From Trueperella sp. (GTDB lineage: Bacteria; Actinomycetota; Actinomycetes; Actinomycetales; Actinomycetaceae), in assembly GCA_022783305.1 (NCBI GenBank), contig JALEWQ010000022.1, forward strand, positions 1 through 64,000: 64,000 bases of DNA, in the 5' to 3' direction. A program made the translations under genes and the position numbers. A model generated the notes under the pieces. That model was not told where the DNA came from, made no database searches, and saw only the letters and a list, made by a program, of their open reading frames with translations. Positions 37,908-47,698 of the stretch are shown one piece after another (the first letter of the stretch is position 1; each line of letters opens with the position of its first letter).

Positions 37908-39227
37908 ATGGCTAAAATTGCACCTCTATCTGGTTTCCCCGAATGGCTCCCCGCTGGCCGCATCGTCGAGCAACACGTGATCGACGCTTTGCGCACCACC
38001 TTCGAGCTACACGGGTTCTCCGGGATCGAGACGCGCGCCGTCGAGCCGGTCGAGCGCCTGCTGTCGAAGGGGGAGACCTCGAAGGAGATCTACCTGTTGC
38101 GCCGCCTTCAGGACGCGAGCGTGGACTCGGAGCTGGGGCTGCACTTCGACCTGACGGTCCCGCTGGCACGCTACGTGTTGGAAAACGCCGGGCACCTTGA
38201 CTTTCCCTTCCGCCGCTACCAGATCCAAAAGGTCTGGCGTGGCGAACGCCCCCAGGATGGACGCTTCCGCGAGTTCCTGCAGGCGGACGTCGACGTCGTC
38301 GGACAGGACACCCTCGCATTCCACCACGAGATCGAGCTGCCGCTGGTCATGGTGGACGCGCTGTCGAAGCTGCCCATCCCGCGGGTACGGATTCTTGCCT
38401 CGAACCGAAAGGTCGCCCAGGGCTTCTATGCTGCGATCGGGCTGGATAACGTGGAGGAGATGCTACGCATCATCGACAAGCTCGATAAGGTCGGCCCGAA
38501 GGTGGTGGCGCAAATGCTCGGCGAGATGGGGGCCACGGAGGATCAGGCGCGTCTGGCCCTCGAGCTCGCGAGCATCCGCGGCGACGACGCCCGGGTAGCC
38601 GATCGCGTCCTCGCTCTCGGCTATCGTTCGGATCTGTTGGATGAGGGCCTCGGCGAGCTGGTCGATCTCCTCGAGGGCGCGAACGACCTCATCCCCGGCT
38701 CGGTGAGCGCGGATCTTAAGATCGCGCGCGGTCTGGACTATTACACGGGCTCGGTTTACGAATCGGTGCTCGAAGGACACGAGGACCTGGGCTCGGTGTG
38801 CTCCGGCGGTCGCTACGACTCGCTGGTGACGGACGGCAAGAAGAACTACCCGGGCGTTGGGCTTTCGATCGGTGTCTCGCGTATCCTCGCCCGCGTCATC
38901 GGGCGGGATCTGGTCCGGCCCACCCGCAAGGTGCCCACGGCCGTGCTCGTGGCGGTCAACGACGAGGGCGAGCGCCGCCATGCTGAGAAGACGGCCCAGC
39001 TCTTGCGCGGGCGCGGGATTGCGGCCGAGGTCTCGCCCAACTCGGCGAAGTTCGGCAAGCAGATCCGCTATGCCGACCGCCGAGGTATCCCCTTCGTGTG
39101 GTTCTCCACCGACGACGGCGAACAGGTCAAGGACATCCGCTCTGGAGAGCAGGTTGCCGCCGACGCCGCCTCGTGGGCGCCGCCCGCCGCGGACCTTGCC
39201 CCCGAACTTCGGGGGAGCGATGAGTGA
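37908..39227 (+). CDS. hisS: Histidine--tRNA ligase
   Basis: Class II synthetase charging tRNA-His. The 439 residues include motif 1 (near residue 30), RYQIQKVWRGERPQDGRFREFLQADVD-type motif 2 (near 105), the HisA motifs GLDYYTGSVYE and the SGGRYDSL region, and an anticodon-binding domain from about 345. ATG at 37908 is preceded by AACAAT ending six bases upstream and no ribosome-binding site, so it may be leaderless. Its stop lies 8 bases inside the next gene, tying it to the two GTPases. Confidence 0.96.
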   Translation: MAKIAPLSGFPEWLPAGRIVEQHVIDALRTTFELHGFSGIETRAVEPVERLLSKGETSKEIYLLRRLQDASVDSELGLHFDLTVPLARYVLENAGHLDFPFRRYQIQKVWRGERPQDGRFREFLQADVDVVGQDTLAFHHEIELPLVMVDALSKLPIPRVRILASNRKVAQGFYAAIGLDNVEEMLRIIDKLDKVGPKVVAQMLGEMGATEDQARLALELASIRGDDARVADRVLALGYRSDLLDEGLGELVDLLEGANDLIPGSVSADLKIARGLDYYTGSVYESVLEGHEDLGSVCSGGRYDSLVTDGKKNYPGVGLSIGVSRILARVIGRDLVRPTRKVPTAVLVAVNDEGERRHAEKTAQLLRGRGIAAEVSPNSAKFGKQIRYADRRGIPFVWFSTDDGEQVKDIRSGEQVAADAASWAPPAADLAPELRGSDE

Positions 39228-40956
39228 TTTTCCGCAGTTGCCCTCGCGGGTAGCGGCCGAGCTGCGTCCCTTCCGCGAGAGCCTTGCGGCGCTCGATTTC
39301 CCGTTGGAGATGGCGAGCTCGGGGGAGCGGATGCTGGTCTACGCGGACATGAACAACCAGCTCGACGACTACGTGATCCCGCGCTATGAAGCGCTTGACG
39401 CCCCGCTACTTGCCGTCTTCGGCGGCTCGACGGGTGCCGGAAAGTCGACCCTGATCAATTCGATGCTTGGCGAGGAGGTGGCCAGAGCCTCGGCGCTCCG
39501 TCCCACGACGCGCCGGCCGCTCCTGCTTCACCATCCCGACGATGCACGCTGGTTCACCGACCAGCGCATCTTTCCCCACCTGGCCCGCGTCGTGTCGCAC
39601 GGTCCGGTCGATCCCGATGCGGTTGGCGAGGCCGGCGACGAGTTGGAGATCCGCGCAACGGAGCTTGTTCCGCGTGGGATGGCGCTCCTCGACTCTCCCG
39701 ACATCGACTCGGTCGTGGTGGAGAATCGCCAGCTCGCGGCGCAATTCCTGGCCGCCGCGGACCTGTGGGTCTTCGTGACCACCGCGGCGCGCTACGCGGA
39801 CGCGATCCCGTGGGCGATGCTCGACGAGGCGGCCGAGCGTAACGTCGTCGTCGGAATCGTCCTTAACCGGGTGCCCGCCGGCACAGGCGCACAGGTGCGC
39901 CCCGACCTGGACCGTATGCTTGGCGAACGCGGGCTTGACCATGCCCCGCTCTTCGTGCTCTCCGAGCAGGAACTGGAAGGCGGGATGATTGCCCGGGCGG
40001 ACGTCGCCCCGATCCGCGGCTGGCTTGAGGGTTTGGCCTCCGACGCGCAGGTGCGCGCCTCGGTGGCGCGCCAGACGTTGACGGGCACGGTGGATAAGCT
40101 CTTGATCAGCGCCTCCGAGGTACTCGCCGGCTATGACGAGCAGCTCGCCGGGGCGGACTCGCTACGCTGGGACGTCAATGCCGCCTTCGACCGTGCCGAG
40201 GACGCGCTCAGACGCCACGCCTCCGACGGCTCGATGCTGCGTGGTGAGGTGCTTTCGCGCTGGCAGGACGTGGTGGGAACGGGTGAATGGGCCCGTAAAC
40301 TCGAAAAGGGCGTCTCCTCGCTGCGCGATCGAATCACCGGTTTTTTCCGTGCGAGTGTGGACACCTCCACGGTGGAGGATGCGCTCGAGGATAACGTGCT
40401 CGCCTTGCTCCTATCCGAGGCGGACGGAGCGAACGCCGAGATCGCACACGCGTGGCGGGCAGGTATCGGCGGCCCGCTCGCCCAGCGGGCTCAGGAGCGC
40501 CTCAGGAGCGACGACGACCGGCGGGCCGCCGCCGAGCGCCTCGTGCGCGAATGGCAGGCCGCCCTCATTGCCCTCATCCGAAACGAGGGTGAGTCCAAGA
40601 GGCTTGCGGCGCGGGCGCTGGCCTTCTCCATCAACGCGGTGGGCGTGGCCCTCATTATCGTCGTCTTCGCCTCCACCGGCGGGTTGATCGGCGGAGAGAT
40701 TGCGGTGGCGGGCGGCACGGCCGTCGTTGCCCAGCGGGTGCTCGAGGCCGTCTTCGGTGACGAAGCGGTGCGCCGGATGGCGAAAGAGGCGCGCGCGGAC
40801 CTGGACGAGAGGGTGCGAGAGTTCCTCGGCACGGACCGAGCGGTGTGGCAGGGTGTCATCGATGAGCTCGGCCTGTCCCACCAGATTCGCGACGACTACG
40901 CGCGTCAGCTGCGCGCCTTGACCGAGGCGAAGATCTGCGACGGGAGAAACCTATGA
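39220..40956 (+). CDS. Membrane-anchored dynamin-like GTPase, first of a tandem pair
   Basis: The 578-residue protein has a P-loop GGSTGAGKST (residues 68-77), a Switch-I-type RPTTRRP segment and a G3-like LLDSPDID (near 157) in which the DxxG glycine is Asp. At the G4 position VLNRVP replaces N/TKxD. Helical stalk-like regions follow, and near residues 468-510 two hydrophobic helices (ALIIVVFASTGGLIGGEIAV) could insert into the membrane. ATG at 39220 follows GGGGGAG and overlaps hisS by 8 bases. The 4-base overlap with the second GTPase suggests a heteromeric membrane-remodelling pair like bacterial DynA/DynB (inference). Confidence 0.8.
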   Translation: MSDFPQLPSRVAAELRPFRESLAALDFPLEMASSGERMLVYADMNNQLDDYVIPRYEALDAPLLAVFGGSTGAGKSTLINSMLGEEVARASALRPTTRRPLLLHHPDDARWFTDQRIFPHLARVVSHGPVDPDAVGEAGDELEIRATELVPRGMALLDSPDIDSVVVENRQLAAQFLAAADLWVFVTTAARYADAIPWAMLDEAAERNVVVGIVLNRVPAGTGAQVRPDLDRMLGERGLDHAPLFVLSEQELEGGMIARADVAPIRGWLEGLASDAQVRASVARQTLTGTVDKLLISASEVLAGYDEQLAGADSLRWDVNAAFDRAEDALRRHASDGSMLRGEVLSRWQDVVGTGEWARKLEKGVSSLRDRITGFFRASVDTSTVEDALEDNVLALLLSEADGANAEIAHAWRAGIGGPLAQRAQERLRSDDDRRAAAERLVREWQAALIALIRNEGESKRLAARALAFSINAVGVALIIVVFASTGGLIGGEIAVAGGTAVVAQRVLEAVFGDEAVRRMAKEARADLDERVREFLGTDRAVWQGVIDELGLSHQIRDDYARQLRALTEAKICDGRNL

Positions 40957-42512
40957 GCCTGACGGAGTCCATCGGAGACCTCCACGCCGCCGCCGAGATC
41001 GCGCAGGAGAAGATCCCGGGCGTCCTTGGCGAGGTACCTCAGCTCCTCGACCGCGCGGTTCGGCGTCGGACGATGAACACCGATGCCACGGTCATCGCGG
41101 TGGCGGGTCCGACGGGTGCTGGCAAATCGTCCCTGGTCAACGCGCTTGTGGGGCGGCCCGTGTCGCGGGCGAGCGCTATTCGCCCGACGACAGCGCACGC
41201 GCTTGCCGTCACCAACTTTCCCGCCGGGGAGATCCTCGACTGGCTCGCCATCACCGAGCGGCACGAAGCGCCGCTGACCGGGGCCGGCTCGGCAATCCTG
41301 ATCGACCTTCCCGATGTCGATTCGACCAACTTCGACCACCGCCAGACGGCGCGGAGGCTGACCGAGCTGGTCGACGTCGTCGTGTGGGTGCTCGACCCCC
41401 AAAAGTACGCCGATGCGGTGGTCCACGAGGACTACCTGGCTGAGCTCTCGGAGCACGCAGCGACGACGATCGTGGTGCTCAACCAGGCCGACAAGTTGGA
41501 CGAGGACACCCTCGCGGACGTCCTAGCCGACGCGCGCCGCCTTCTGCGGGCCGACGGCTTACCCACGCCCGTGCTCCCCGTCTCCGCCGCCACTGGGCTC
41601 GGCGTGGATGCGTTGCGAGCAAAGCTCGAGGATATCGTCGCGGAGCGGGTGGCCTCGGGCGAGAAGCTCGCGGCGGACATCCGCACCGAGTCGCGCAACA
41701 TGTTAGGGCGGATCCACGCCGACGGCGGGCAGGCGGCCGCCACCGCGGTCGACGTCCCGTTCGAGCCGGTCGCCTCGGCACTGGCGATCGCGGCGGGCGC
41801 GGGCGTGGTCGCCAGTGCCTCGGCCGATTCGTATGAGCGGCGGGCACGGCTCGCCACGGGCTGGCCAGTCACGCGTTGGCTGGCCCGGCGCGGGATCGAT
41901 CCGCTCAAGCGCTTGCGTCTCGACACCGGCGGTGTTTCCGGTGTTGCAGATTACGTCTCGCCGGCGCAGACGGCTGTGGCGCGCGGAAAGATCCGGGCGT
42001 ATGTCGAGGAAGCGACCGCGCACATGCCCGCCCAGTGGGCGCGCCAGACCCGCAAAGAGGTCGACGAGCGCGCCGAGCGCCTCATCGGCGATCTGGACAC
42101 ATCCATTTCTAGCCTCGATGTGGAGGCGCGCCGTGTGCCAGCCTGGTGGGTGCTCTTCAATCTTCTGCAGTGGGTGGCGCTTGCCGCCGTCGTCGCGGGA
42201 GGCGTGTGGCTAGCCGCCCTCGCCTTCGCCGACACGCTCCGACTGCAGCTGGGCGAGCCACCGGCGTGGGGTATCTTCCCGCTGCCCACGCTCATGTTGG
42301 CGGGCGGCCTCCTGGCGGGTTGGATCCTCGCCGGAATTGGGCGGATGCTGGCCGCGCGCGGTGCACGCCGAACCCGCCGCCGCGTCCTCGCGCGCGTCAA
42401 CGCCGCTTTCGCGGACAAGGTCCGCGCCGAGATGTCGGTCGTTCAGGACGAGCGGGCCGCCTACGCCCGGCTCCAGGAATTGCTGACGGGGCTGACGAAG
42501 GCCCGTCCCTAG
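40953..42512 (+). CDS. Membrane-anchored dynamin-like GTPase, second of a tandem pair
   Basis: The 519-residue protein has P-loop AGPTGAGKSS (about 50-59), Switch-I RPTTAHA, G3-like LIDLPDVDS (near 117), a good G4 motif VVLNQADKLD (near 177) and G5-like PVSAATG. Two transmembrane helices lie near residues 397-425 and 440-470, then a basic tail. It overlaps the first GTPase by 4 bases and ends in a 4-base tail-to-tail overlap with the helicase gene (42509-42512). Unlike its partner it keeps a G4 motif, so the two probably differ in nucleotide turnover (inference). Confidence 0.8.
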   Translation: MSLTESIGDLHAAAEIAQEKIPGVLGEVPQLLDRAVRRRTMNTDATVIAVAGPTGAGKSSLVNALVGRPVSRASAIRPTTAHALAVTNFPAGEILDWLAITERHEAPLTGAGSAILIDLPDVDSTNFDHRQTARRLTELVDVVVWVLDPQKYADAVVHEDYLAELSEHAATTIVVLNQADKLDEDTLADVLADARRLLRADGLPTPVLPVSAATGLGVDALRAKLEDIVAERVASGEKLAADIRTESRNMLGRIHADGGQAAATAVDVPFEPVASALAIAAGAGVVASASADSYERRARLATGWPVTRWLARRGIDPLKRLRLDTGGVSGVADYVSPAQTAVARGKIRAYVEEATAHMPAQWARQTRKEVDERAERLIGDLDTSISSLDVEARRVPAWWVLFNLLQWVALAAVVAGGVWLAALAFADTLRLQLGEPPAWGIFPLPTLMLAGGLLAGWILAGIGRMLAARGARRTRRRVLARVNAAFADKVRAEMSVVQDERAAYARLQELLTGLTKARP

Positions 42513-44248
42513 CGGAAGTGGCGCGGACGGCGCGGGGTGCGGTTATCGCGCCCACGGCGGGCGCCGCGTTTCGCGCCTGGGCCGGTGTCCTTAGAGATAT
42601 TGAGGTTGCGCCCGGAGACACGTGCCGTGGCGATCCGGCGCTGGGTGTCGTGGTCGATCTCGCGGTCGATCTGGACAAGCGAGAAGGTGGGGTAGATGTC
42701 GATCCGCCCGAGCTGCGAGCCGTTCAGACCACCCTCGTTTGTGAGCGCACCGACGATCGCGCCGGGGGAGACGCCATCGCGGCGTCCGACCTCGACCCGG
42801 TACATGGTCCCCTCGCCCGCGAAGGTCTTTGGCTTGGAATGACGGCGAGGCTCGCGATCCTCGCGCCGGCCGTATCGCTCCTTGCGATCCTCGCGGCCCT
42901 CGAAGTGCGCGGTGAGCCGTTCGGGTTCGTCGTCGGCCTGTGGGCCCGGGTCGCGCACGCCGATCGCGAGTAGCGCGGCGATGAGGTCCTCGGGCGAGAG
43001 CGGGGTCTCCGCCTCCATCTGCTCGTCCCTAAACTCCGCGATGACTTCCCGGTAGACGGAGAGCCGGCCGACCTCGTAGCGCTCCTTGGCCTGGGCGATG
43101 AGCCGACGGGCGCGCAGCCCGGAGACCTCCGCCGGAGTGGGCAGTTCCACCTGCTCCATGTGGGCGCCCGTGATGTTCTCGATGCGACGTAGCCGGTTGC
43201 GTTCCTTGGGGGTGACGAAAGTCAGCGACGTGCCCTCCCGTCCAGCGCGTCCGGTGCGGCCGATGCGGTGGACATACGTGTCGACCTCCCGCGGAACGTC
43301 GAAGTTCACCACAAGGCCGATGCGCTCCACGTCCAGCCCGCGGGCGGCGACGTCTGTGGCCACGAGTACGTCGAGCGTGCCGTTGCGGAGCCGGTCGACG
43401 AGCTTTTCCCGGTCGCGCTGCTGAACGTCTCCGGAAAGCGTGGCGGCCTGGACGCCGCGGGTGGACAGCTCGATGGCGAGCTCCTCGGCGGTGGCACGGG
43501 TACGAACGAAGACGAGGGCGGCGTCGGCCGGCGTCGTGGCAAGCACGCGCGCGAGGGCGCCGATCTTGTGGCGCGACGGCACAATCGCATACGTCTGGTG
43601 GATCGTGTCGATGGTGGAGGCCGGCGGAGCGACGGTGACCTCGACCGGATCGGTCATGTGGGTCTCGGCCACGCGGCGAATCTGGGCGGGCATAGTGGCA
43701 GAAAACAGCGCCGTGATGCGCTCCTCCGGCAGGCCGGAAGCGATCTTCTCCACGTCCTCTGCAAATCCCATGCGGAGCATCTCATCGGCTTCGTCGAGCA
43801 CAAAGTAACGAACCGCCTCGAGTTTGAGAGCACCCTTGTCGATGAGATCCATGATGCGTCCCGGCGTGCCCACCACCACCTGCGCCCCGTCCTTGAGCGC
43901 GCCGATCTGCGGCACGTAGGATGAGCCGCCGTAGACGGCCACCACCCGCAAGCCCGTCGTGGTGGAGGCGAATTTGTCGATTGCGTCCGCGCCCTGCATC
44001 GCGAGCTCGCGCGTTGGGGCCAGTACGAGGGCCTGGACCCGAAGGAGGGCGGGGTCGACGTGGGTGAGCATCGGCAGGGCGAAGGCCGCCGTCTTTCCAG
44101 TGCCTGTCTGGGCCACGCCGACGACGTCGCGCCCCTGAAGGAGCGGAGGGATGGCCTCCTCCTGGATGGGGGTGGGCTCTTCGTAGCCCATGTTGGCGAT
44201 GGCGGACAGGATAGTGGCGGGCAGGTTGAGCCCAGAAAATGAAGTCAT
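42509..44248 (-). CDS. deaD: DEAD-box ATP-dependent RNA helicase
   Basis: The 579-residue DeaD/CsdA-type helicase shows the Q motif (FSGLNLP...PTPIQ), Walker A AQTGTGKT, PTREL, TPGR, DEAD in FVLDEADEML, SAT, and helicase-C motifs ATDVAARGLDV and HRIGRTGRAG. A DbpA-type RNA-binding domain follows (TMYRVEVGRRDGVSPGAIVG...), with basic flanks and an Arg-rich C-terminus. Such helicases remodel rRNA during ribosome assembly and mRNA in the cold. It stands alone, converging on the GTPase pair. Confidence 0.95.
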   Translation of the reverse strand: MTSFSGLNLPATILSAIANMGYEEPTPIQEEAIPPLLQGRDVVGVAQTGTGKTAAFALPMLTHVDPALLRVQALVLAPTRELAMQGADAIDKFASTTTGLRVVAVYGGSSYVPQIGALKDGAQVVVGTPGRIMDLIDKGALKLEAVRYFVLDEADEMLRMGFAEDVEKIASGLPEERITALFSATMPAQIRRVAETHMTDPVEVTVAPPASTIDTIHQTYAIVPSRHKIGALARVLATTPADAALVFVRTRATAEELAIELSTRGVQAATLSGDVQQRDREKLVDRLRNGTLDVLVATDVAARGLDVERIGLVVNFDVPREVDTYVHRIGRTGRAGREGTSLTFVTPKERNRLRRIENITGAHMEQVELPTPAEVSGLRARRLIAQAKERYEVGRLSVYREVIAEFRDEQMEAETPLSPEDLIAALLAIGVRDPGPQADDEPERLTAHFEGREDRKERYGRREDREPRRHSKPKTFAGEGTMYRVEVGRRDGVSPGAIVGALTNEGGLNGSQLGRIDIYPTFSLVQIDREIDHDTQRRIATARVSGRNLNISKDTGPGAKRGARRGRDNRTPRRPRHFR

Positions 44249-44322
44249 GGATCCCTTGGGAGTGTGAAAACCGCAAGGCGCGAAGGGCGCGGCGGCTGGG
44301 CGCGTTCGCGCCGCCCCTTAGT

Positions 44323-45720
44323 CTAGTGCTCGGACGGGGCGGCTGACACCGCCTTCGGGGTGACATCAAGCACCCGGGAGGCCACCCACAGGCTCACCGC
44401 CAGGAGCGCTGTCATCGTCCCGATCACCCATACGAAGGCCGCATGACCCTGTGGGAGGGCGAGAGCGTAGATGATGCCGCACCAGGCAACAAAAAGCGCC
44501 GAGCCCAGTGTGTCGGCAATTGTGAGCGCAGACGAGATGCGACCGTGGCGTTCGGGCGGGGTGAGCGCGAGCGCGTGGACGGTCAGTGCGGGGTAGACCA
44601 GCCCGATTCCTAAGCCTGCCACGAGCCAGCCGATGAGGGCCGTGACACCGGGCACCGCGGAGGAGGCGGCGGTGATGGTCGCCGCGGTCCCAATCGCCTG
44701 AATGAGGGTGCCGACGACGGGCGCGGCCGCGCGGTAGCGCTCATTCCTCACCCGCCCGCTCGCCCAGGAGCCGATCGCCCAGGTGACCGAACCGAAGGTC
44801 ATAATCATGCCCGCCTGCGTCGCGGACCAGCCGTGGACCTCCTTCAGCATGAGCGGGAGGAAGACCTCCACGGCGATGTAGGTGCCGTTGATCGCCAGCC
44901 GGAGCAAGACGGTGGCGGGCAGTCCGCGCCGGGCGCGGAAGGTCGCCCGGGGCAGGAGCGGGCGGGCAAGGACGAGGACAAGCACGGACAGGCCAATGAC
45001 AAGGGCGATGGCCGTGGTGTCGAACTCCTTGGCATTGAGGCCGGAGAGCAACTGAATACCAAGAATGACAATGCCGGCCGTGGCGGAAAAGGCGACGGTA
45101 CGCTTATATCCCGTGATCGGAGTGCGCTGATGCAGGTCCGGAAAGCGGGCGAACTGCTTGATGATGAGCGGCGCGGTGGGGAGAAGGATGAGGGGCACGA
45201 TGGCAAACACGAGACGCCAGTTGAGGTGCTCAACGAAGAAGCCGGCCACCAGCGGGCCGATGAGCGAGGGCAGCACCCACGCGGCGGCGAAGGCGCTGAA
45301 GATGCGCGGCTGGCGGGCGGGCTCGACGTAGTTGCCCACAAACACGTAGAGCGGAACGACAATGAGACCGCCGCCCAGGCCCTGGATCGCGCGCCCAAGA
45401 ACGATGACCTCCACCGACGGGGCCGCCGCCGCCACGACGAGCCCGGCCACAAAGAGCCCAAGGCCCGTGTACAGGGAGACCTTGGGACCCTTCGCGTCGC
45501 ACCACGGACCGGCGAAGGCGGTGGTGATGAGCTGGGTGGCGAGGGTCACGCCCGATGCGAGAGCGTAGAGGTTGCGACCGTCGAGGATATCGACGACGTA
45601 GGGCATCGCGGTCGCCACCGCGAGAGCTTCGAAGGCGACGAGGCTGATGAGACTCACCGCGAGGATGGCAAGCCACTGCTCGAGACTCCGGCTGATGCGC
45701 TGCTTCTTTCGTTCTCTCAC
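44323..45720 (-). CDS. MFS transporter, drug/H+ antiporter type
   Basis: The 465-residue protein has about 12-14 hydrophobic helices. Loop 2-3 carries DAKGPKVSLYTGLGL, a variant of motif A, and VLGRAIQGLGGGLIVVPLYVF matches motifs B/C of the exporter branch. This suggests export of a small drug-like compound; the substrate is unknown. The GTG start at 45720 begins a basic cytoplasmic N-terminus (RERKKQR). It is divergent from aspS. Confidence 0.85.
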   Translation of the reverse strand: MRERKKQRISRSLEQWLAILAVSLISLVAFEALAVATAMPYVVDILDGRNLYALASGVTLATQLITTAFAGPWCDAKGPKVSLYTGLGLFVAGLVVAAAAPSVEVIVLGRAIQGLGGGLIVVPLYVFVGNYVEPARQPRIFSAFAAAWVLPSLIGPLVAGFFVEHLNWRLVFAIVPLILLPTAPLIIKQFARFPDLHQRTPITGYKRTVAFSATAGIVILGIQLLSGLNAKEFDTTAIALVIGLSVLVLVLARPLLPRATFRARRGLPATVLLRLAINGTYIAVEVFLPLMLKEVHGWSATQAGMIMTFGSVTWAIGSWASGRVRNERYRAAAPVVGTLIQAIGTAATITAASSAVPGVTALIGWLVAGLGIGLVYPALTVHALALTPPERHGRISSALTIADTLGSALFVAWCGIIYALALPQGHAAFVWVIGTMTALLAVSLWVASRVLDVTPKAVSAAPSEH

Positions 45721-45809
45721 ACCAGAATGCTAGGTGTTGATGTTGGAAACGGCACGCCCGACCAGATGTGACATTTGCCAGCCGGCGCGTAGAGTGTTTC
45801 ACATGTTCC

Positions 45810-45856
45810 CCGCCCGTCTCGTGGGAGAACATCGCCCGCCCGTCTCGCGGGTGAGA
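45810..45856 (+). promoter_or_regulatory. Tandem imperfect repeat with two small hairpins in the aspS leader
   Basis: CGCCCGTCTCG occurs at 45810-45820 and 45836-45846, 26 bases apart. Each copy starts a small stem-loop: TCTC/GAGA in the first and GTCTC/GAGAC (45841-45845 with 45852-45856) in the second. They lie just upstream of the aspS ribosome-binding site (AGAGG, about 45868). Confidence 0.45.
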
Positions 45857-45877
45857 CCACAACTGAAAGAGGTATAC

Positions 45878-47698
45878 GTGATTCGTACCCGGATGGCAGG
45901 ATCCCTGCGAAAAGAAGATATCGGCGCCGTCGTGACGCTGGCGGGCTGGATCGATCGGCGTCGTGACCACGGAGGGATCGCCTTCCTGGATCTCCGTGAC
46001 GCCTCTGGCATCGCCCAAGTCACCGTCCGCGAGGAGGTCGCACACGAGTTGCGCTCCGAGTTCGTCGTCAAGGTGACCGGCACCGTGATGGAGCGCCCCG
46101 AGGGCAACGCGAACGCGAGCCTCGCCACGGGCGACATCGAGGTGGAGGCTAGCGAGGTCGAGATCCTCAACCCCTCTGCACCGCTCCCGTTCCAGGTCTC
46201 GGATCACGCTGAGGATGCCGGCTCGGTCAACGAGGAGACCCGCCTGAAGTTCCGCTACCTTGACCTGCGCCGTTCGTATGAGCAGAGGGCCATCCGGCTG
46301 CGCGCGAAGGTTTCTCAGGCGGCCCGCCGCGTGCTCGACGGCCATGACTTCGTGGAGGTTGAGACGCCGACACTGACGCGTTCGACCCCGGAGGGGGCAC
46401 GCGACTTCATCGTCCCTGCCCGCCTCTCGCCCGGCTCGTGGTACGCCCTGCCACAGTCGCCCCAGCTGTTTAAGCAGCTGCTCATGGTTGCCGGCATGGA
46501 GCGCTACTACCAGATTGCGCGTTGCTACCGCGATGAAGACTTCCGAGCCGACCGCCAGCCCGAGTTCACCCAGCTCGACGTCGAGATGTCCTTCGTGGAT
46601 CAGGACGACGTCATCTCGGTGGCCGAGGATGTGCTCAAGGAGATCTGGGCGCTCATCGGCTACGAGCTGGCCACTCCCATCCCGCGCATGGCGTACAAGG
46701 AAGCGATGGAACGCTTCGGTTCCGACAAGCCCGACCTGCGCTTTGGCCAGGAGCTTATCGACCTCACCGAGTTCTTCAAGGACACCCCATTCCGGGTGTT
46801 CCAAAACGAGTACGTGGGCGCGGTCGTCATGCCCGGCGGCGCCTCCCAGCCGCGGCGCACCTTCGACAAGTGGCAGGAGTGGGCCAAGGCGCGCGGTGCG
46901 CGCGGCCTGGCCTACGTGACCATCGCGGAGGACGGGACCTTGGGCGGCCCGGTGTCGAAGAACATCTCCGACGCCGAGCGCGAGTCACTGGCGCAGGTCA
47001 CCGGCGCCAAGCCGGGCGACTGCATCTTCTTCGCCGCCGGCAAGCCGGCTGCCTCGCGTGACCTGCTCGGGGCTGCGCGCCTCGAAATCGGCAAGCGCTG
47101 CGGCCTTATCGATGAAAACGCCTGGGCCTTCGTGTGGGTGGTCGACGCGCCGCTGTTCAAGCCCACCGCCGACGCCGAGGCTGAAGGCGACGTTGCCGTG
47201 GGAGCCGGAAAGTGGACGGCCGTCCACCACGCCTTCACCTCTCCCAAGCCCGAGTGGCTCGATTCCTTCGACCAGGATCCGGGCAATGCCTTGGCCTACG
47301 CCTACGACATCGTCTGCAACGGCAACGAGATTGGCGGCGGTTCCATCCGTATCCACCGCGCCGACGTCCAGGAACGCGTCTTCCAGGTGATGGGCATCGA
47401 TGAGGAGACGGCGAACAAGCAGTTCGGATTCCTGCTGGAGGCCTTCAAGTATGGAGCACCGCCGCACGGCGGCATTGCCTTCGGCTGGGACCGTATCGTC
47501 TCGCTGCTGGTGGGTGCGAAGTCGATCCGCGACGTCATCGCCTTCCCGAAGATCGGTAATGGCTGGGATCCGCTCACCGACGCCCCGGCGCCGATCACAG
47601 CGCTTCAGCGCAAGGAGGCGGGCGTGGACGCCAAGCCCAAGGGAGCCAAGAAGGACGCCGCTGAGGCTGAGCCGGCCGAGAAGGCCGACGCCGAGTAG
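45878..47698 (+). CDS. aspS: Aspartate--tRNA ligase
   Basis: Class IIb synthetase of 606 residues: an N-terminal OB anticodon-binding domain ([27 protein letters not shown]), the catalytic core with [40 protein letters not shown] (motif 2), the bacterial GAD insertion (about 285-420) and motif 3 GIAFGWDRI. The C-terminus has an extra Lys/Ala/Glu-rich tail of about 25 residues. GTG at 45878 with AGAGG upstream is chosen because the longer frame (45734) runs through leader hairpins. Whether it also charges tRNA-Asn depends on gatCAB elsewhere in the genome. Confidence 0.96.
   Translation: MIRTRMAGSLRKEDIGAVVTLAGWIDRRRDHGGIAFLDLRDASGIAQVTVREEVAHELRSEFVVKVTGTVMERPEGNANASLATGDIEVEASEVEILNPSAPLPFQVSDHAEDAGSVNEETRLKFRYLDLRRSYEQRAIRLRAKVSQAARRVLDGHDFVEVETPTLTRSTPEGARDFIVPARLSPGSWYALPQSPQLFKQLLMVAGMERYYQIARCYRDEDFRADRQPEFTQLDVEMSFVDQDDVISVAEDVLKEIWALIGYELATPIPRMAYKEAMERFGSDKPDLRFGQELIDLTEFFKDTPFRVFQNEYVGAVVMPGGASQPRRTFDKWQEWAKARGARGLAYVTIAEDGTLGGPVSKNISDAERESLAQVTGAKPGDCIFFAAGKPAASRDLLGAARLEIGKRCGLIDENAWAFVWVVDAPLFKPTADAEAEGDVAVGAGKWTAVHHAFTSPKPEWLDSFDQDPGNALAYAYDIVCNGNEIGGGSIRIHRADVQERVFQVMGIDEETANKQFGFLLEAFKYGAPPHGGIAFGWDRIVSLLVGAKSIRDVIAFPKIGNGWDPLTDAPAPITALQRKEAGVDAKPKGAKKDAAEAEPAEKADAE

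Noticed and set aside
45230..46804. Minus-strand frame of 524 codons spanning the aspS start
   Set aside because: Crosses the divergent MFS/aspS gap and is antisense to conserved aspS motifs.
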